A stretch of DNA of 64,000 nucleotides from Sarcocystis neurona (lineage: Eukaryota; Apicomplexa; Conoidasida; Eucoccidiorida; Sarcocystidae), in NCBI GenBank assembly GCA_000727475.1, contig KL647289.1, positions 6,872,629-6,936,628 of the forward strand. The letters are read 5' to 3'. The position numbers and the translations under genes are program-made. Shown here piece after piece: positions 12,201 to 24,531 of this stretch (its first letter is position 1; each line of letters starts with the position of its first letter). The notes beneath the pieces were generated by a model, which ran no database searches, was not told the DNA's origin, and saw only the letters and a list, made by a program, of their open reading frames with translations.

Positions 12201-15200
12201 TGCAACAGCCACAGCAGCTTGAGGGGGAGAGGACGGGTTACGCTTTAAGAACAGAGGGCGGTATCTCAAGTAGTGGTGCTGCGCAGGAAGAGGGAGGCAG
12301 CAGCAGTAGTCGACGGCGGCGATGTGGTGAGCTGCAGGAAACCCTGCGGACCCCTACGACTGCTGCAGTGGACAAGGTGTTCGCAAAGAAGGCGAAGAAG
12401 GCAGATGCGGGTAAAGCCGCTGCTCGAGAGCGAAGCAGCAACAACAGCGAGGAGGCGGACGACAGTCAGCAGGGCTGGTGCTGGCGATACGTTGATAGAG
12501 GAGATATGGTGCATGTGATGTGCGCACTGTGGCTGCTACCCTATACGTGCTGTTTGGATTACGAGCGGCTGGAACCGTGGGATCTCTCCCGCCTGCAAGT
12601 ACTGAAAGATCGGCGGATAGCTGCCGCAAGGGCTGCTGCGCAGCGTCAGAAGGCGGCCACAGACTTGGTGACGCCAGCTGCTGCAGGGAGTGCGGCAGCT
12701 GCTGCTGCTGCGGCGTCGGGCACCGCAGAGGTTGCTAAGAAGCCTGACTCTCGTTTCCGTGATGCGGGTTCACGGAGCAGGAGTCCTGTCGATAGCGAGG
12801 CTTCCGTTCTCTATGCTACAGCCTCTACTTCGAATGCGAAGCCGCCTGTTTCCGGCAGACATCCGAGGGACCGCGGCAGCGGCGCGTCCTCGTTGCGCAG
12901 CAGCAAGCGTGAGGCCGTGAGCAAGTGCGGCGCTGCGGCTGCTGCTGCAGCAAGTGTCGTCTCCACACCTACTGCACCCGCTTCCGCCGCTAGTAGCCGC
13001 CGAGCGTCTACGCGAGCAGCAGGGGTCACCGAGGACAAAAGCACCAGTCAGCTGCTAGCGGATGGAGGGTCTGCTGCCGCCTCTGCAGACACTGCGTCTT
13101 TTTGGGTCGGTACCTTGTCCGGTCAAAGCGGGGGGGAACCCCGCGGGACAGCAGCGACAGGAATATCAGCAGAGACAGATGCGTCTTCTGGAATGGCGAA
13201 GCCCCTAGCCGCAGGCGTGAGAGTGAAGTTGGAAGAGGTTGTTGCGGAGGAAGGCCTGGAAAAGCCGTCGCGCAGAGCGACAACCCGAGGGTCAGCAAGT
13301 AGCTGCAGTAGCAGGAGAATGTCCACAGTCAGCTGCAGTGCCGCTGCTGCCGCCCCGGTGGCGCTTGCCTCGGAGTCGCGCAGGCAGACCTCTGACGGCG
13401 GTGCCGACGGTCCTGAAGAGCAGCAGCAGGCGCCGTCCGCCGCTGCCACTGGAAAGGTGCACGAGGGGAGGCGTAGCTCAACAGGCGACTGCAGCGTCGA
13501 AGAGAATGCGTTCGTTTTCACTACGCCCGAAGTCGCAGCACTGCCAAGGTGTATGGTATGCGGTTTATCTGATGGCTTTTTAAAGCGATGTGCTGCTCGC
13601 CACTGTAGGGTCGGTCTTTTCCATCCGTACTGCGCGTGGCTGAATGCTTGTCGCGTGAAGGTGGAATTCGTGCCTGCAGCAGCAGAAGCGCGCCGGCTTG
13701 TCAGACGAAGAGAGGAGGCTTCAGCAGCGTCTGCTACTCGAAAGGCAGGAAGACAAGCGACTCTGGTCAAGAAGGCGGCAGCCGTTGCTGACGCGAGTTG
13801 CTATGAGAGAGGGGAGGGCGTAGAGGCAACAGGGCGTAATGGACATTTCCGTATCGATGTGAATCATAGCAAGGACGTGATCGACATTTCCCGTACTGTC
13901 AACGCCGGTGGAGAGGAAGGAAAAAGTAGTGAAGCACAGTGCGCAGCAGCAGCAGCATTTCCGGGGGGACGGACAGCCGCTGCAGCAGATGCTACGGGAG
14001 CAACAAGAGGGTTGAGAAACGTGAAACGGGAAATAGCACATGCCAAGCAGCACGAAGACAGCGAGGGCGTTGCCACGCTGCGTAGCAGGAGCAGGATCTG
14101 TACAACGGCTGCGCGGATAAGAAGAAGGAATTGCACAGAAGGGGTGGAGGAAGAAAATACGAGCGAGTTGTCGTCAGATTGTGATGATGACGACGACAAT
14201 AATGGAAGAGAAAAGAGCTGGGTATGGGGCTTGCATGCAAGCAGCAGCAGCAACTGGTTAGACGTCGAGAAGGGCGTGAACGGCAGCCCGGGCGCGTGTT
14301 CCTCGAGTACATTATATTCTGCTGCTTCTCAAGAGGGTGCCTTACCTGCTACTGGCCTGGAAGGCGAAAGCTCAGTGTCGCTTTCTGCTCCAGCAGAAAA
14401 CGTCAAGCACCTCAACTCAGCAGGAGAAGAAGACGTTGCAGCGTCAGTGCCACCGGCAACGCCAGCAGCAGCGGCGGGGGACGCAATTGCTGCAAGGGTC
14501 GGCGCCGAATCGGCGACTCTGCAGCGTCGCAGGCGTTTTCCTGCAGAACCTACGACAGCAACACAGCGTCTCAGACAAACGCGTCCGAGGTGGAGCAACG
14601 AAAATCGCGTGGCCGCAGGCACTATTTTTGAACAGGGTTGGTTCTCCAGACGGCTAGTCGTGCGTGTCTGGTGTCCGCTGCATACGGAGGGGGATGGGGA
14701 AACGTGCCTGCCTCCGCGGTACGCCAACTAGCAATTTTTTTTACTCAAGACGTCTTCCATTTTACAAGTGTGTTCGTGTTGCGGCGCACACATATGTGTG
14801 TGGGTGGGCTTAGGATTATACATGGCCCGACTGACGTGTGCGTCCAGCATATCTGTGCGTACGCGAGCGTGTGTGTAGATGTGTCTGGTCGGATGCACAG
14901 AGAGAGTCACTGCAGTAGTAGAGTGACATGTAATCAGTTTTGAGCTCCAGAAGAGAACGTGTAGAGACGCAGAGTCCTCACGTTGGCGCCTACTATTCAG
15001 CTGCCCTTACGCCCCTCACCAGAAAAATGTGGGCGGGCCTTCACTCGCACTGTGTATGAGCCTTTCTCCCACCTTGGCTGGAAGCGTACCTCCAGTTACT
15101 CGGCAAGCCTCAGTGCGTGCAGATCTCACGTACTGACTAGCAGTAATCTGGGACTTGCCGTAGTTGTGTGGGAGGTGTACTGCCGTGAGTGGAAAATTCC

Positions 15201-18200
15201 TCATTGCTCTCGTATGTGTACGGGCTTTTCGTTTCACAATGCTGCACGCATGTGTATACATGCGTACATATATCTGTACATATATATATGCACTTACGCG
15301 TGTATATGTGTAGACGTGCGTACCTGCGAATATATGTAGAAAGGAGTACGCATGCGCCTATGCAGAATGTTCCAGTTGTGCTGTGCTTATGTGCGCCTGT
15401 ATCCGTATTTGTGTCTGCATGTGTTGTGCGTGGGCAACGGTTTTAGATTCTGCGTGAGCCACGTCGGTTCTCCACAAGCGAGATTTTGTAAAGGTTTAGC
15501 GAATATTTACAGGGGTACGTCTCTCCGTCCTACATTCGCATGTGCGTATGGATGTATATATGCGTGCAGGAGGGTCAGCTCTCTTCACGTGCGTTTATGC
15601 AGTACACTGTGCGAGTGTGCACACAAGCGAACATCGGTGTTCGTGTAGCAGGACAAGGATGGAGTTTTTTCTCTGCGTCTCTCTTTTTTTCCGGCAGAAA
15701 TGCAGCAGACCAGCTGCGATATCGAGCGCTCCGTTTGGCTCTTTCCCAGGCCCCCGATGCCCCCCCCCAGAAACAGCGTTCGAATCACGGTGGTGCTGCA
15801 CGTGCTACAGCAGCTCCTGCGAATAGCGCGGGGATGGCGCCGGCGCCAGCGTCTCGTCCAAGGCGAGCTGTGACAGGTTCACCAACGGAAGTAGCAGCGG
15901 GAACTGCGTCTACAGCAGCAGCAGGAGCAACGGGGGAAGCGCCAACAGGCGCAGCCGCTGAAGCAGCTCCACCCTATGCTGTGCTTTCACAGCAACAGGG
16001 TGATCCCGCGGTGAGTGATCGCAGAATATGCACGGCACCAGCCGCGTCGTCGCCGTCCGGAAGTGACCACGGTCTGGGGCTTTGTGACAGAAAGGAGTGC
16101 AGAGCGGCAGCAGATCAAGGGCAGCCGTGTACTTTTTCTGTATGTAGTGTGTCTGCTGCGACGTCAGCAGGAGTTTTGGAGCAGAACACAGGATACACGA
16201 AGACAACCGTTATCAGTCAAGACCCCCTTGGTGGTTGTGGTGGACGAACACTGTCGGTGGATGTCGGTGGAAGCACCACAACTAGCGTGAAGGAGGAAGC
16301 AGGGGGCGGCGCGGCTCAGCAGCTATGCGCTTTCGGGCGTGCGTCCACAACCCACGCACCCAGTGAAGTGGGGGCCATGAGCGGCTGCGGCCTGTCAGTC
16401 ATCTTCGGGGACGGTGGAGGAGACGTCAGCGGTTCTGAGGGACGAGGGGAAGCTCAGGAGCGAGCCTATCCTGCCTTAAGGCATGCAAACGTGGCAGCAA
16501 GGGGGGAGACTGAACAACAGAGCACGCTCGCGCATGAGCAACCGCAGCGGCAGTTCGTCTCACAAGGGCCGCAGCAGCGTACCAGAGGCGCAAACGCGGG
16601 TATTGAACAGCCTACGCTCGCGGGCACCCAGGAGGACGCGCAACCACCTTTGTTCGGCCTCCTGCAGGCGAATGTTCCCAGCATACTGCATGTCCCGGAC
16701 ACGCCATGGCGAACCACTGCTGGTGTTGGACCAGTGAATTGTGCAGAGACCTCTGTGAATCCGTACTTTGCCTCCCACTTGTATGGACGAATGCACTGCA
16801 AGGATTCGGACAACGAGGAGAGAGTGAGGAAAATTAGACAGACGGCGCAGACGCAGCAGCAGGAGCGTCTTCTCTACATGATCCCGCGCTGCGTCGACGC
16901 GTGCGCTGTGTGCTTGCAGGTGAGTGAAGCAGGGGGCGTGCGACAGGAGTAACCCGAAAGGTTCAGTGCATGTCCAATCGAACTGCAGCGGCTTCAGAAA
17001 AGAGCAGTGGTGACCGGACCGCTACGAGGCGACCGAAGCATTCATCGCCAGTAGATTCGTACTGTGCGCGTTGCACCCAAATAGAAGTACTGAACGACGC
17101 TGAGGAGGAAGAGGAGGAAGAGGAGGAGCTGAAGGCGGAGACGGGGTACGAACTAAATGAGTTGGTGGAGTTTCTTCACTTCGTCGGCAAGGTAGCGAAG
17201 GTCTGGAAATTCGTATCTGCAGTGACGCAGATTGCGTCTGCAGCTGAAGAAGAGAGCGTATCCTTCGTATACATGCGCCATATGTATGCGCCCTTCGTAT
17301 TTCGCATGTCTTGTCGACATATGCAGGAATCTGTGTGAGACGTACAGGAGCGTACGTGCATCTGTGTGTAAGTTGTGGCGTCAGTAGTATCTCTGAATAT
17401 TTGTGGTTACGTGATCTGCGGGCTTGACATTGAGGCAGGATTGCTGCGCCTGCGCGTATGATGTGGACGCGTTCCAACTTCTCTTTTTCATCGCATCTTG
17501 CAGAAAGGGAAACCGTGCCTCCCAGCCGTCCCGCCGTTGAAGAGGCGAGACAAGGACAGCAACAGCGTGCACGCGGCAAGTGTAGGAGGCGACGGCAGCA
17601 CGCACGGCGGCATCCCCACATCGAACAAAGAAGAGGAGAAGGGGACAGGAGAGAACGGAGAAGTCGGGCTGAGGGAAGAAGAGCCAGCTGCCGATGCCGC
17701 AGCTGCAGAAGACAGGCGGACGCAGCAGCTGGCCGGTTGGCTGTACGCGTGCAGAGGCTGTGGAGTGCGCGTGCATCGCGGCTGTTACGGAGGCAGAGGT
17801 TACCGTTTTTCACCGGCTGCCGCTCCCACTCAAAGCAGAGGCCAAAAAGAACTGCAGGGGGGCACTCAGGCAGGACCCACCGACCTGGGTACTCAGCACC
17901 ATCTGCACTCTTCACTGGGGAAACCTGCTGCGGTTGCCGCGGAGGAAAACGCTGCCATGACACTTGCTGCGCACGGGCCTGGACTCTTGGCGGCTCCTGG
18001 CGGTCGAAGCGGAGGCCCTCTGCACGAACGGGCGGCCGAGAACTCGGCGGCGAGGCAAGCAGGAGCGCACAGCTGCAAAGTGATGATCAGCAGACATGCA
18101 GAGAGAGGAGCGGAAGAAGGGAGGGAGAACACGAAAAAAAGGAAATCTTGTAGAAAGGAGCTGTTGCTCGCAGGAACTTTCCGGTGTGACGCGTGCGCAT

Positions 18201-21200
18201 GGGGAGTCGACCCCGCTCAGGTCGGCCATAGTACAGATACGTCCCCTCTTTAGATACTGAGGGCTTTCAGCCCTCTAGCTAGCCTTCACATGTGTGTGTG
18301 CGTGCGAAGTAAGTGAGGTTCAGGGAAACAGACACGTAGGCATTGGGATTTACAGATGTGTGTACTTTACTTAGGTACGTGTGCGCCTATATATGTGCGA
18401 CTAGGCCTTAAAGTGATATACACTCTTCTGGGTTTCTCCCTCCCTCTTCCATTACATGTATATATGTGTTCGCCGCGGGGGAGAGAATGGTAGATACGTG
18501 TAGCCGTGCTAAGGGAGTCCAGCAGCAAGCGAACCGCGTAATGTTGTGTACGCCTGCATAACTGACGTGCGCGAAGGCACTGCGTAGCAGCAGGCAGCCC
18601 CAATGCAAAAAAGCTAGAGCCGTGGCTCTAGGGAACACGGTGGTTTTCACGACGCGGCGAGCTGAATGCAGGCAGTTTCTAGATAGAGGAGGATCTAGAC
18701 AGCGCCGTGGCGTGCACGCACGGCAGCAAGGAAGCGGTGTTTGCGGAGCAAGGTAGCACGTGGGTTAGAGAAGGACTGCACCGCTGTGAGACGAGTCTCT
18801 CAAAAAACGCAGAATGAGTGCCAGTTAAGCCCTCGGTCCTTGCAACGGCAGCGTGTTACACTGATTGGCAGCAATACTGAAGTAGGGGCTCATCCCATAC
18901 ATATGTCTTCGTGTATTTGCGTTCACCCCTGTCTGTACATGTATACTGCGGTGTACCTGTACGTAATGTGTACGGACCTAGCATGCTTAGTTTTGTCAGT
19001 GGTAACAGCAGCTTCCATCGTGTATCTTGTCGTGACCAGTAGTAGCTGGCTGCAGGCGACACCAGAAACTACGTAGAGCTACGCAGCGGCCTGAGTACGG
19101 ACAAGGACGCTGTTTGCTGCTATTGCAGCTGGACAGCAGGCTCAATAACTCGAGTATTGCTCGCCGCTTCGTCCTGCACTGATCTGTTCTTACAAGAACG
19201 ATGAAGGGATATCTTACACCAATCTCCGTGCTACGTATGGAAGCGTAGTTCAGAAATCAAAGTGTCTGTTCACTCGGCGCGCCCGGGAGGGGGGAGAAGG
19301 CTCTCCGCGGTAAGGCAGTGTACGATGGCCAGTACGCGTGATTGCCTGCGTTGGTGACTACCGGTCTCTTTTTTGCCTGGGTGTAATATCTTTATGAATA
19401 TACATATATATATATGTATATATACGTACACGAATCTTTCTGTGGTGATGAGCAGGGACCCAGGTGAGGGGTTGCAAAGAAGACGAACTGCAACTGTGTA
19501 TTAGACAAAGGAGAGGCGTTCACAGTAGTACATCGTTTCGCCCAGGAAGGGAGAAAGGGAAATTCGTTGCACAGTAGAACGGACTGTCAACATTGCAGCT
19601 GCAGCACCAGCAGTGAATGGTGTGGGCTGCCAATGCTGTTACGCTGTTACGTGGAATGGGAATGGTGCAGGTGGAGTGCTTGCTGTGCCACCGGAGTGAC
19701 GGCGCGTTGAAGGCCATTCAGCCACTGGACTCGGCGGCTGCATGGCGGCGCCTTCACGAGCAGCTGGCTCAGCAGAAACAGCAGCGAAGCCCCGATAAGT
19801 CGCACCAGCAGTCGGGGAAGCAGCACGAGCTGCAGCGTCTGCACGAGCAGCGACACCCGCGTGAAGGAGTGCAGCACGACCAGGGGTTGCTGTGGCAGCA
19901 GCAGGTGGTTGCCTGTGTGCGAACAGGAGAAGATCCTTCACCACCAGGATCTGTCACTAGTGGTGCAGCGGTTGACGCGGAGGCGACTGCTGACAGAAGC
20001 GGCGCTAGCGGGGGGGCGTGGAGTAAGGGGAGAACCCTGCGGTGGCTTCATGAACCGCGCTTCGTGCACATGTTTTGTGCCCTGCATGCGCCCAGTCCGC
20101 CAGTGAAAATTACATACAACCAACAGCTTTCGCCGGTGTGGGGTGTGGATCTCCTTGCTGCAGCGCTGGCTGCCCGTGAAAGGAAGCAAGAAGCACTTCT
20201 GGAGACTGCGTTTGAGAAGCTGACAGCAGCTGCTGCGGCTACAGCGACAGACCCTTCCCCAGTATTTACTGCACGTGCGGTTTGCAGTTCTCTCCCTGCT
20301 CGTTCTGCTGCGTCTTGTCCTGGTGGAGGCGGTGATGATCGGGATGGTGGCGGTGTTCGGACTTCAAACATTGCTGAACGAACTCATTCTTCTCTTCTTA
20401 GCGTCGAGGATGTTGCAGTTTCAGCACGCCAGCTGGCCATCGTAGCCGGCAAGCAGCTAGATATCCCAAAACGTCGGCTGCAGACTACGATGAATGCCCA
20501 CCACTTAGCTGTGTACGGCGCCACCCAAGAGCCAGGTGCTCAAACAGGTCAACTGGTGGAAAGAACAGCGCGTGCATACCGGCGCCAATTTTCGTGCTGC
20601 TTCTGCGGCAGGACCAAGGGCTTTATGGTGCGCTGCTCTTTCTATCACGGGTCGCTGCCACCACGGTGGCTGCGTGCCGCCGCAGCTCTTGACTACTCAG
20701 GAGCGCAGCAGCAGCTACCAGCAGAAGCCCCGTGTGGGGTCGGTCAAACGCCGTTGCAGCCGGCGTGTTTGCACCACGTGCAAATGCCCGACGACACCAC
20801 GAATTGTGTAAAGACCGGAATTCAATGCACTGGTGGATACAAAAATGAATGTTTTGGCGAACGGAAGATCGTCTGCGTTTCACTCCCGGAGAAGGAGGAT
20901 GAGCTGCACAGTCAGCTCAGACATCACAACGGAGAGTGGCAGCACCAGCAGCCGTCTTTTGGGACATGTGCGGAAGTTTCAGTCACACCAGGTTGTGGAG
21001 GGCTGCAGGCCTCCGCACAGCCAAGAGGAGCGGCTGAGAATGATTGGTCTCCCACTGCAGCAACGTGGTTCCCTCGTGCTGTTGGCGCCACAGCAGTAGA
21101 ATGGCGAGAGCCCGTCCTCGAGGAAGATCAAAACTCGCTCATTTCCTCCGACGGCTGCTGCCAGAAACAGTTCCATCCTATTTGTGGACAGCTTGGCGGC

Positions 21201-22465
21201 GCCCGCTTCCTGCGAGTTAGAAAGCCTGTTGCTGGTTCTGACGACGCGCGCGCAGCAGTGGGCAGTCAGGGTCCAGGCGCGACGGTCAGCGAATTCTCTG
21301 GAGGAGTGGTAACGCTGTTCTTGTGCGTTCGGGTAAGGGCTCTCTGCAACAGTTGTTGCCGATGTCTCGCGTCTGCAGTTTCTTTGTCAAGCCGTCTTCC
21401 AAAGTCTCTGTGTAATTACAAATGTAGTCCGATTCTATTTATTAAAGAGGTGTAAATAATGTAGTTGTAGGTATAAAAAGATAGGAAGTCCCCATCTTCT
21501 TGTGTCTTTGTGGTTGTACCGCGGCGATTTATTCACGCCTCTGTTACCGTGTGTGTTTGTGTCGGCTTCCAGCACTCCAAGCTCTTTGAGAGGCTTCTCC
21601 CTGAAGCTCTACACTTCATCGGCGCATATCGCACGCTTCTGGAGGTAACGATGGGTTGCAACTGAAGGCGATTAAGACGACGACGAAGAGAAGACATAGG
21701 CTGAACACAGCGGAGAGAAGACGCTGAAAAGGGTGAAACAGAAGATATGTGTTTCCTCTACAGGGGAACTTAAAACCAACATTTGTGACAATGTTTCCAC
21801 TGCTTTTCTACGTGAATAATTTAAAGCTGATAACATGCGCAGTCGTCAAACTTCTTTTGCAAAGGACGTGCAAAATTCGGTAACTGTAACAACGTGCACC
21901 CGTTTTTACTGTACATGTACGTACAGAAGAATGTTTTTCCTTTATGGTTCGTCGTGCGGACACACTCTTTTGAAGATGTCTTCTCGTGTCCCTCCGTGTC
22001 CGATGTCGCCGCGAGTGTACTCGTTCTCACGTAGACGCTCTTGGTTGCATCCGCGTCCCGCACTGCAGGTATTCGACTGCCGGCTTTGGACAGGCACATG
22101 CTGCTACTCACTCGTGACTGCGTCCAGCGCCTGTGCATCCAAACTTACATTTAAATTTATGTATACATATGAGAGGGAGAGGAAAGAGAAGAGTATGTAC
22201 ATACATATATATACATGTGTGTGTAGAATGGCAGAGGAGGGGTGAAGCTCTCAGTCGCACATGCGCCTTTTTTAACGTTCCCCTCCTACTGGACACGAGG
22301 AACCTTCCACATTTTTACAAGCGCTTTCAAGGAATACAACGTTTTCACTCACGCACAGTTGTTTGCGTAGAATAGACTGGTAACTTTTCTGTATACGTGG
22401 ATGTGTGGCTACATATTTATACCAACGTGTATTAATATGTGTGTATGTGTATGTGTATCTATCTA

Positions 22466-22499
<34 letters not shown>

Positions 22500-23257
22500 C
22501 ATATATATACGCAGCTGTACATGTGTGAACGAAAGACGAAACATGTGGGCGTCCCTGCACCAATGACTTCTGTAGATTAGTGTCTATTCGTCTCTGGCTG
22601 CACGACGCAGGTGTTGAATACGCTGAATCACAACTTGGCCACGTAGCCATATGTATATGTATGTGTGTATGTGTATGTGTATATATGTATGTATGGATCT
22701 TTACGTGTTGCTTGTGTAGCTGCTATAACATTGTCTTGCAATCATGCGAGAGGTTGTTTGTATTCTGCAGAGGAGACGTTTCGTTCTGTAGATGTGGCCG
22801 CTTGGTGTACACGTACTAGACAACAGATGTCACAACATGCCATTACTTGGGTTCGCCGTGGGAGGGTGCACCAGCGTATGTTGAAGATTGTGCGCGTTTG
22901 TTAATTCACGTGTATGTGTGTGCGTATCTGGATGTCCAAATTTGTTTGCGGGTAACGCACATGCAACAGTCGCTGCTTTTCGCCTGTGTCACTTTGTAGC
23001 TTCGGGCCACGCTGGAAAACGTCTTTTACGATGAACAGCAGAACGGCGAACTGATTGGACTACGGCGGGCTCTCCAGCAACAAGCGGAAATACACGAACA
23101 GCTGCAATTGCAGGTGACACAGCAACTGCGGCGGCAGGGGAAAAAGCAGCAGCAGCAACACCGCCAGCACCGCCAGCAGCAGCAACAGCACCGACGTCAG
23201 CAGCAGCAGCAGCAACGTCAGCAGCAGCAGCAGCACCAGCAGCAGCAGCACCAGTAG
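2..23257 (+). CDS. Giant multi-PHD protein with three PZP modules (5' partial, six exons)
   Basis: Proposed exons are <2-14718, 15698-16919, 17504-18220, 19671-21332, 21573-21644 and 23000-23257, joining in phase to at least 6215 residues; the frame is open at the window edge, so the true start lies outside. Three PHD + extended-PHD units are visible, an arrangement known from BRPF, JADE and AF10 proteins, which read histone H3 tails; nuclear chromatin reading is inferred. The joins are motif-supported: exon 2 ends in the first Cys pair of PHD 3, exons 3 and 4 join just ahead of the knuckle Cys pair, and exons 4 and 5 join between the Cys and His of the last ligand pair (C-V-R-H). Most of the rest is low-complexity Ala/Ser/Gln/Gly sequence. 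The C-terminus is a Gln-rich probable coiled coil ending in polyQ. No bromodomain or catalytic domain was seen. The first intron's donor (GTACGC) is weak and is the least certain join. Confidence 0.82.
1442..4891 (+). other. PZP module 1 (PHD finger plus extended PHD)
   Basis: Residue numbers count from base 2. PHD: Cys pair at 481/484, then a Cys pair and His-x2-Cys close behind, with the last Cys pair at 707/710 after an insert of nearly 200 residues. The extended PHD begins with C-x2-C followed by GRSGG at 858/861, the knuckle His-x2-Cys at 1029/1032, a Cys pair at 1206/1209, a C-x5-C and His-x2-Cys cluster at 1349-1362, and the closing C-P-R-H at 1627-1630. All expected ligands are present in the canonical order, but they span about 1150 residues instead of the usual roughly 180. 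Confidence 0.75.
11321..14683 (+). other. PZP module 2 (PHD finger plus extended PHD)
   Basis: PHD: C-x2-C at 3774/3777, a following Cys pair and His-x2-Cys, and the final Cys pair at 3904/3907 (motif DWLCGRC) after a Gly/Ser-rich insert of about 90 residues. The extended PHD starts with CCICGRAGGALK at nt 11789, has the knuckle motif VHVMCALW at nt 12509, a Cys pair at nt 13550, FHPYCAW at nt 13619 and the closing CPLH at nt 14672. This is the cleanest of the three modules: GG-x-LK and H-x2-CALW are textbook extended-PHD signatures. Confidence 0.82.
14719..15697 (+). other. Intron 1 of the PZP gene
   Basis: A 979-base intron with a weak GTACGC donor and a strong pyrimidine-rich acceptor ending CCGGCAG. 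It is rich in TGTGTAC/TACGTG-type words. No separate gene was seen in it. Confidence 0.6.
16902..21575 (+). other. PZP module 3, assembled across five exons
   Basis: PHD: CAVC ends exon 2. Exon 3 holds the second Cys pair with H-x2-C (ACRGCGVRVHRGC) and the last pair FRCDAC. Exon 4 opens with VECLLCHRSDGALK, then the knuckle FVHMFCALH at nt 20061, CCFCGR at nt 20595, QFHPICG at nt 21168 and the final Cys at 21324. The last ligand, His, is the first codon of exon 5. Every intron here falls in phase 0, and the ligand order is only complete after splicing, which supports the gene model independently of the splice-site sequences. Confidence 0.78.
18221..19670 (+). other. Intron 3 of the PZP gene, with TA microsatellite
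   Basis: A 1450-base intron between the codons for DPAQ and VECLLC. It carries an alternating TA run at about 19401-19425. No convincing ORF or RNA gene was seen. Confidence 0.7.
21645..22999 (+). other. Intron 5 of the PZP gene, with TC/TA microsatellite
   Basis: A 1355-base intron (donor GTAACG, acceptor TTTGTAG) separating the final zinc ligand from the Gln-rich tail. It contains a compound (TCTA/TC)n-(TA)n tract at about 22458-22510 and several TATG-type tracts. No gene was seen inside. Confidence 0.65.
23146..23254 (+). repeat. (CAG)n coding repeat: C-terminal polyglutamine
   Basis: CAG/CAA runs interrupted by CAC and CGC/CGT codons, read as Gln runs with His and Arg breaks directly before the TAG stop at 23255-23257. 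This is the longest CAG tract in the window and resembles the homopolymeric amino-acid repeats typical of eimeriid coding sequence. The interruptions suggest a fairly stable repeat. Confidence 0.85.
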
Positions 23258-24503
23258 CACCACGGGTACCAGCAGCAGCGTAGGAGGCCGTATTGTTGGC
23301 GCCACCCTGTCGCCCGGCACCAGAAACGGCAGCACACCAAGTGGCACACAGTGAACGCGGCTCAGCAGCAGACATAACAGCACGTAGATACCAGCGTCAC
23401 AAATTTCCAGTTAGTGTGTCGCAGGCTTTTTCGAGGCCGTAAATGGTGCACGCCGAAAGACGTTCTGAGTACTTCTATGGAAGTTGGTAGGAACCAGTTT
23501 CGCTGCCGGCTGTCCCGCGCATAGACAACCCTCGCGGCGACAGCAACAGCCGTGTCTCATACCTGGTTCAGGCGACAACGGCGTAGCGGTGTCAGATAGA
23601 CGACCAGAGTACTGGGACGAAAAATAGTAAATGGGGTCAAGACGACGTTGCGCAGTAGCTGCAGAGGCACCAACTGTCGCCGAATGCTGGAGAAGTGCAG
23701 CGTGCCAGCAGCCCAGTCGAATGGCGGGAAGCTGCAGAGCTGACGTTTCCTACGTTTCTAGCAATACCTACACAATTACGTGTACGTACTTCATTACGTG
23801 TCCATACACAAATCAATGTCTCCGTTGGCATCCACGTAGATTGTCACGCCTTGTATAGTAGTTGTAGGCCGTGACGCGTCTGCTTATGCTTGAAACGCTC
23901 GTTTGGAAGAGGCATATTGACGCGGCGAACCACGAGTGAAGATGAGGGCGGCGACACACGCAACGTTACGCTGGTGTCCATGCCACTTCTTAGATGCCAG
24001 AAGGAAAATTGAAGGTGGGGAGTAGGTGTAAGCACCACCGCAGGCTCTCCTCGTTCTCCAGTGCTTGTAGGTGAGACCGCTGAAGCAAGTTTTGGGTCGC
24101 GAAACTGACGGGAACCGTGACGATTGAGTCGCAAAAGCCTGTTTCTTAGTCACGTGCAAAATTCATTCTTCGTCAGGAAGACAAGGTGTGTCCGCTTTTC
24201 CCCTTATTCGAAATGTACGCCACTGTGTTCCCAGAACACCCGCGCCGTGCACGCGAGTAGCCAGCGAGATACGGCCTGCGTACAGAGACTCGTGCAAAGG
24301 TGAGGGGAGGAAATAGAAGGGAAGGGGGAAGAAACCACTGGAACGAGACAAAAGAGAGAGCGAACAAAGTGAAAGAGTGAAAGAGAGAAAGAGAGCACGT
24401 TGGCGAGTTACGGGCGACGCGCTCACCTATGCTAATTTGGACAGCTTCTCTCAGAATCCAGATGTGCATGTTACACACGAGAAGTTGTCCAGCGCCGTAG
24501 CGC

Positions 24504-24531
24504 GGCAGCGCAGGACCGGGAAGGCGCTGCC
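24504..24531 (+). other. 8-bp GC-rich perfect hairpin, 12-base loop
   Basis: GGCAGCGC at 24504-24511 pairs with GCGCTGCC at 24524-24531. A T-loop-like GTTCGAATCC follows about 30 bases later, but the segment does not fold as a canonical tRNA (no pairing anticodon or T stem). It could be a structured RNA or chance. Confidence 0.5.

Noticed and set aside
728..13044. Many antisense frames of 60-390 codons opposite the giant exon
   Set aside because: CTG/GCT triplets opposite CAG/AGC coding repeats keep these frames open; none shows a domain, and the + strand carries all the zinc-finger motifs.
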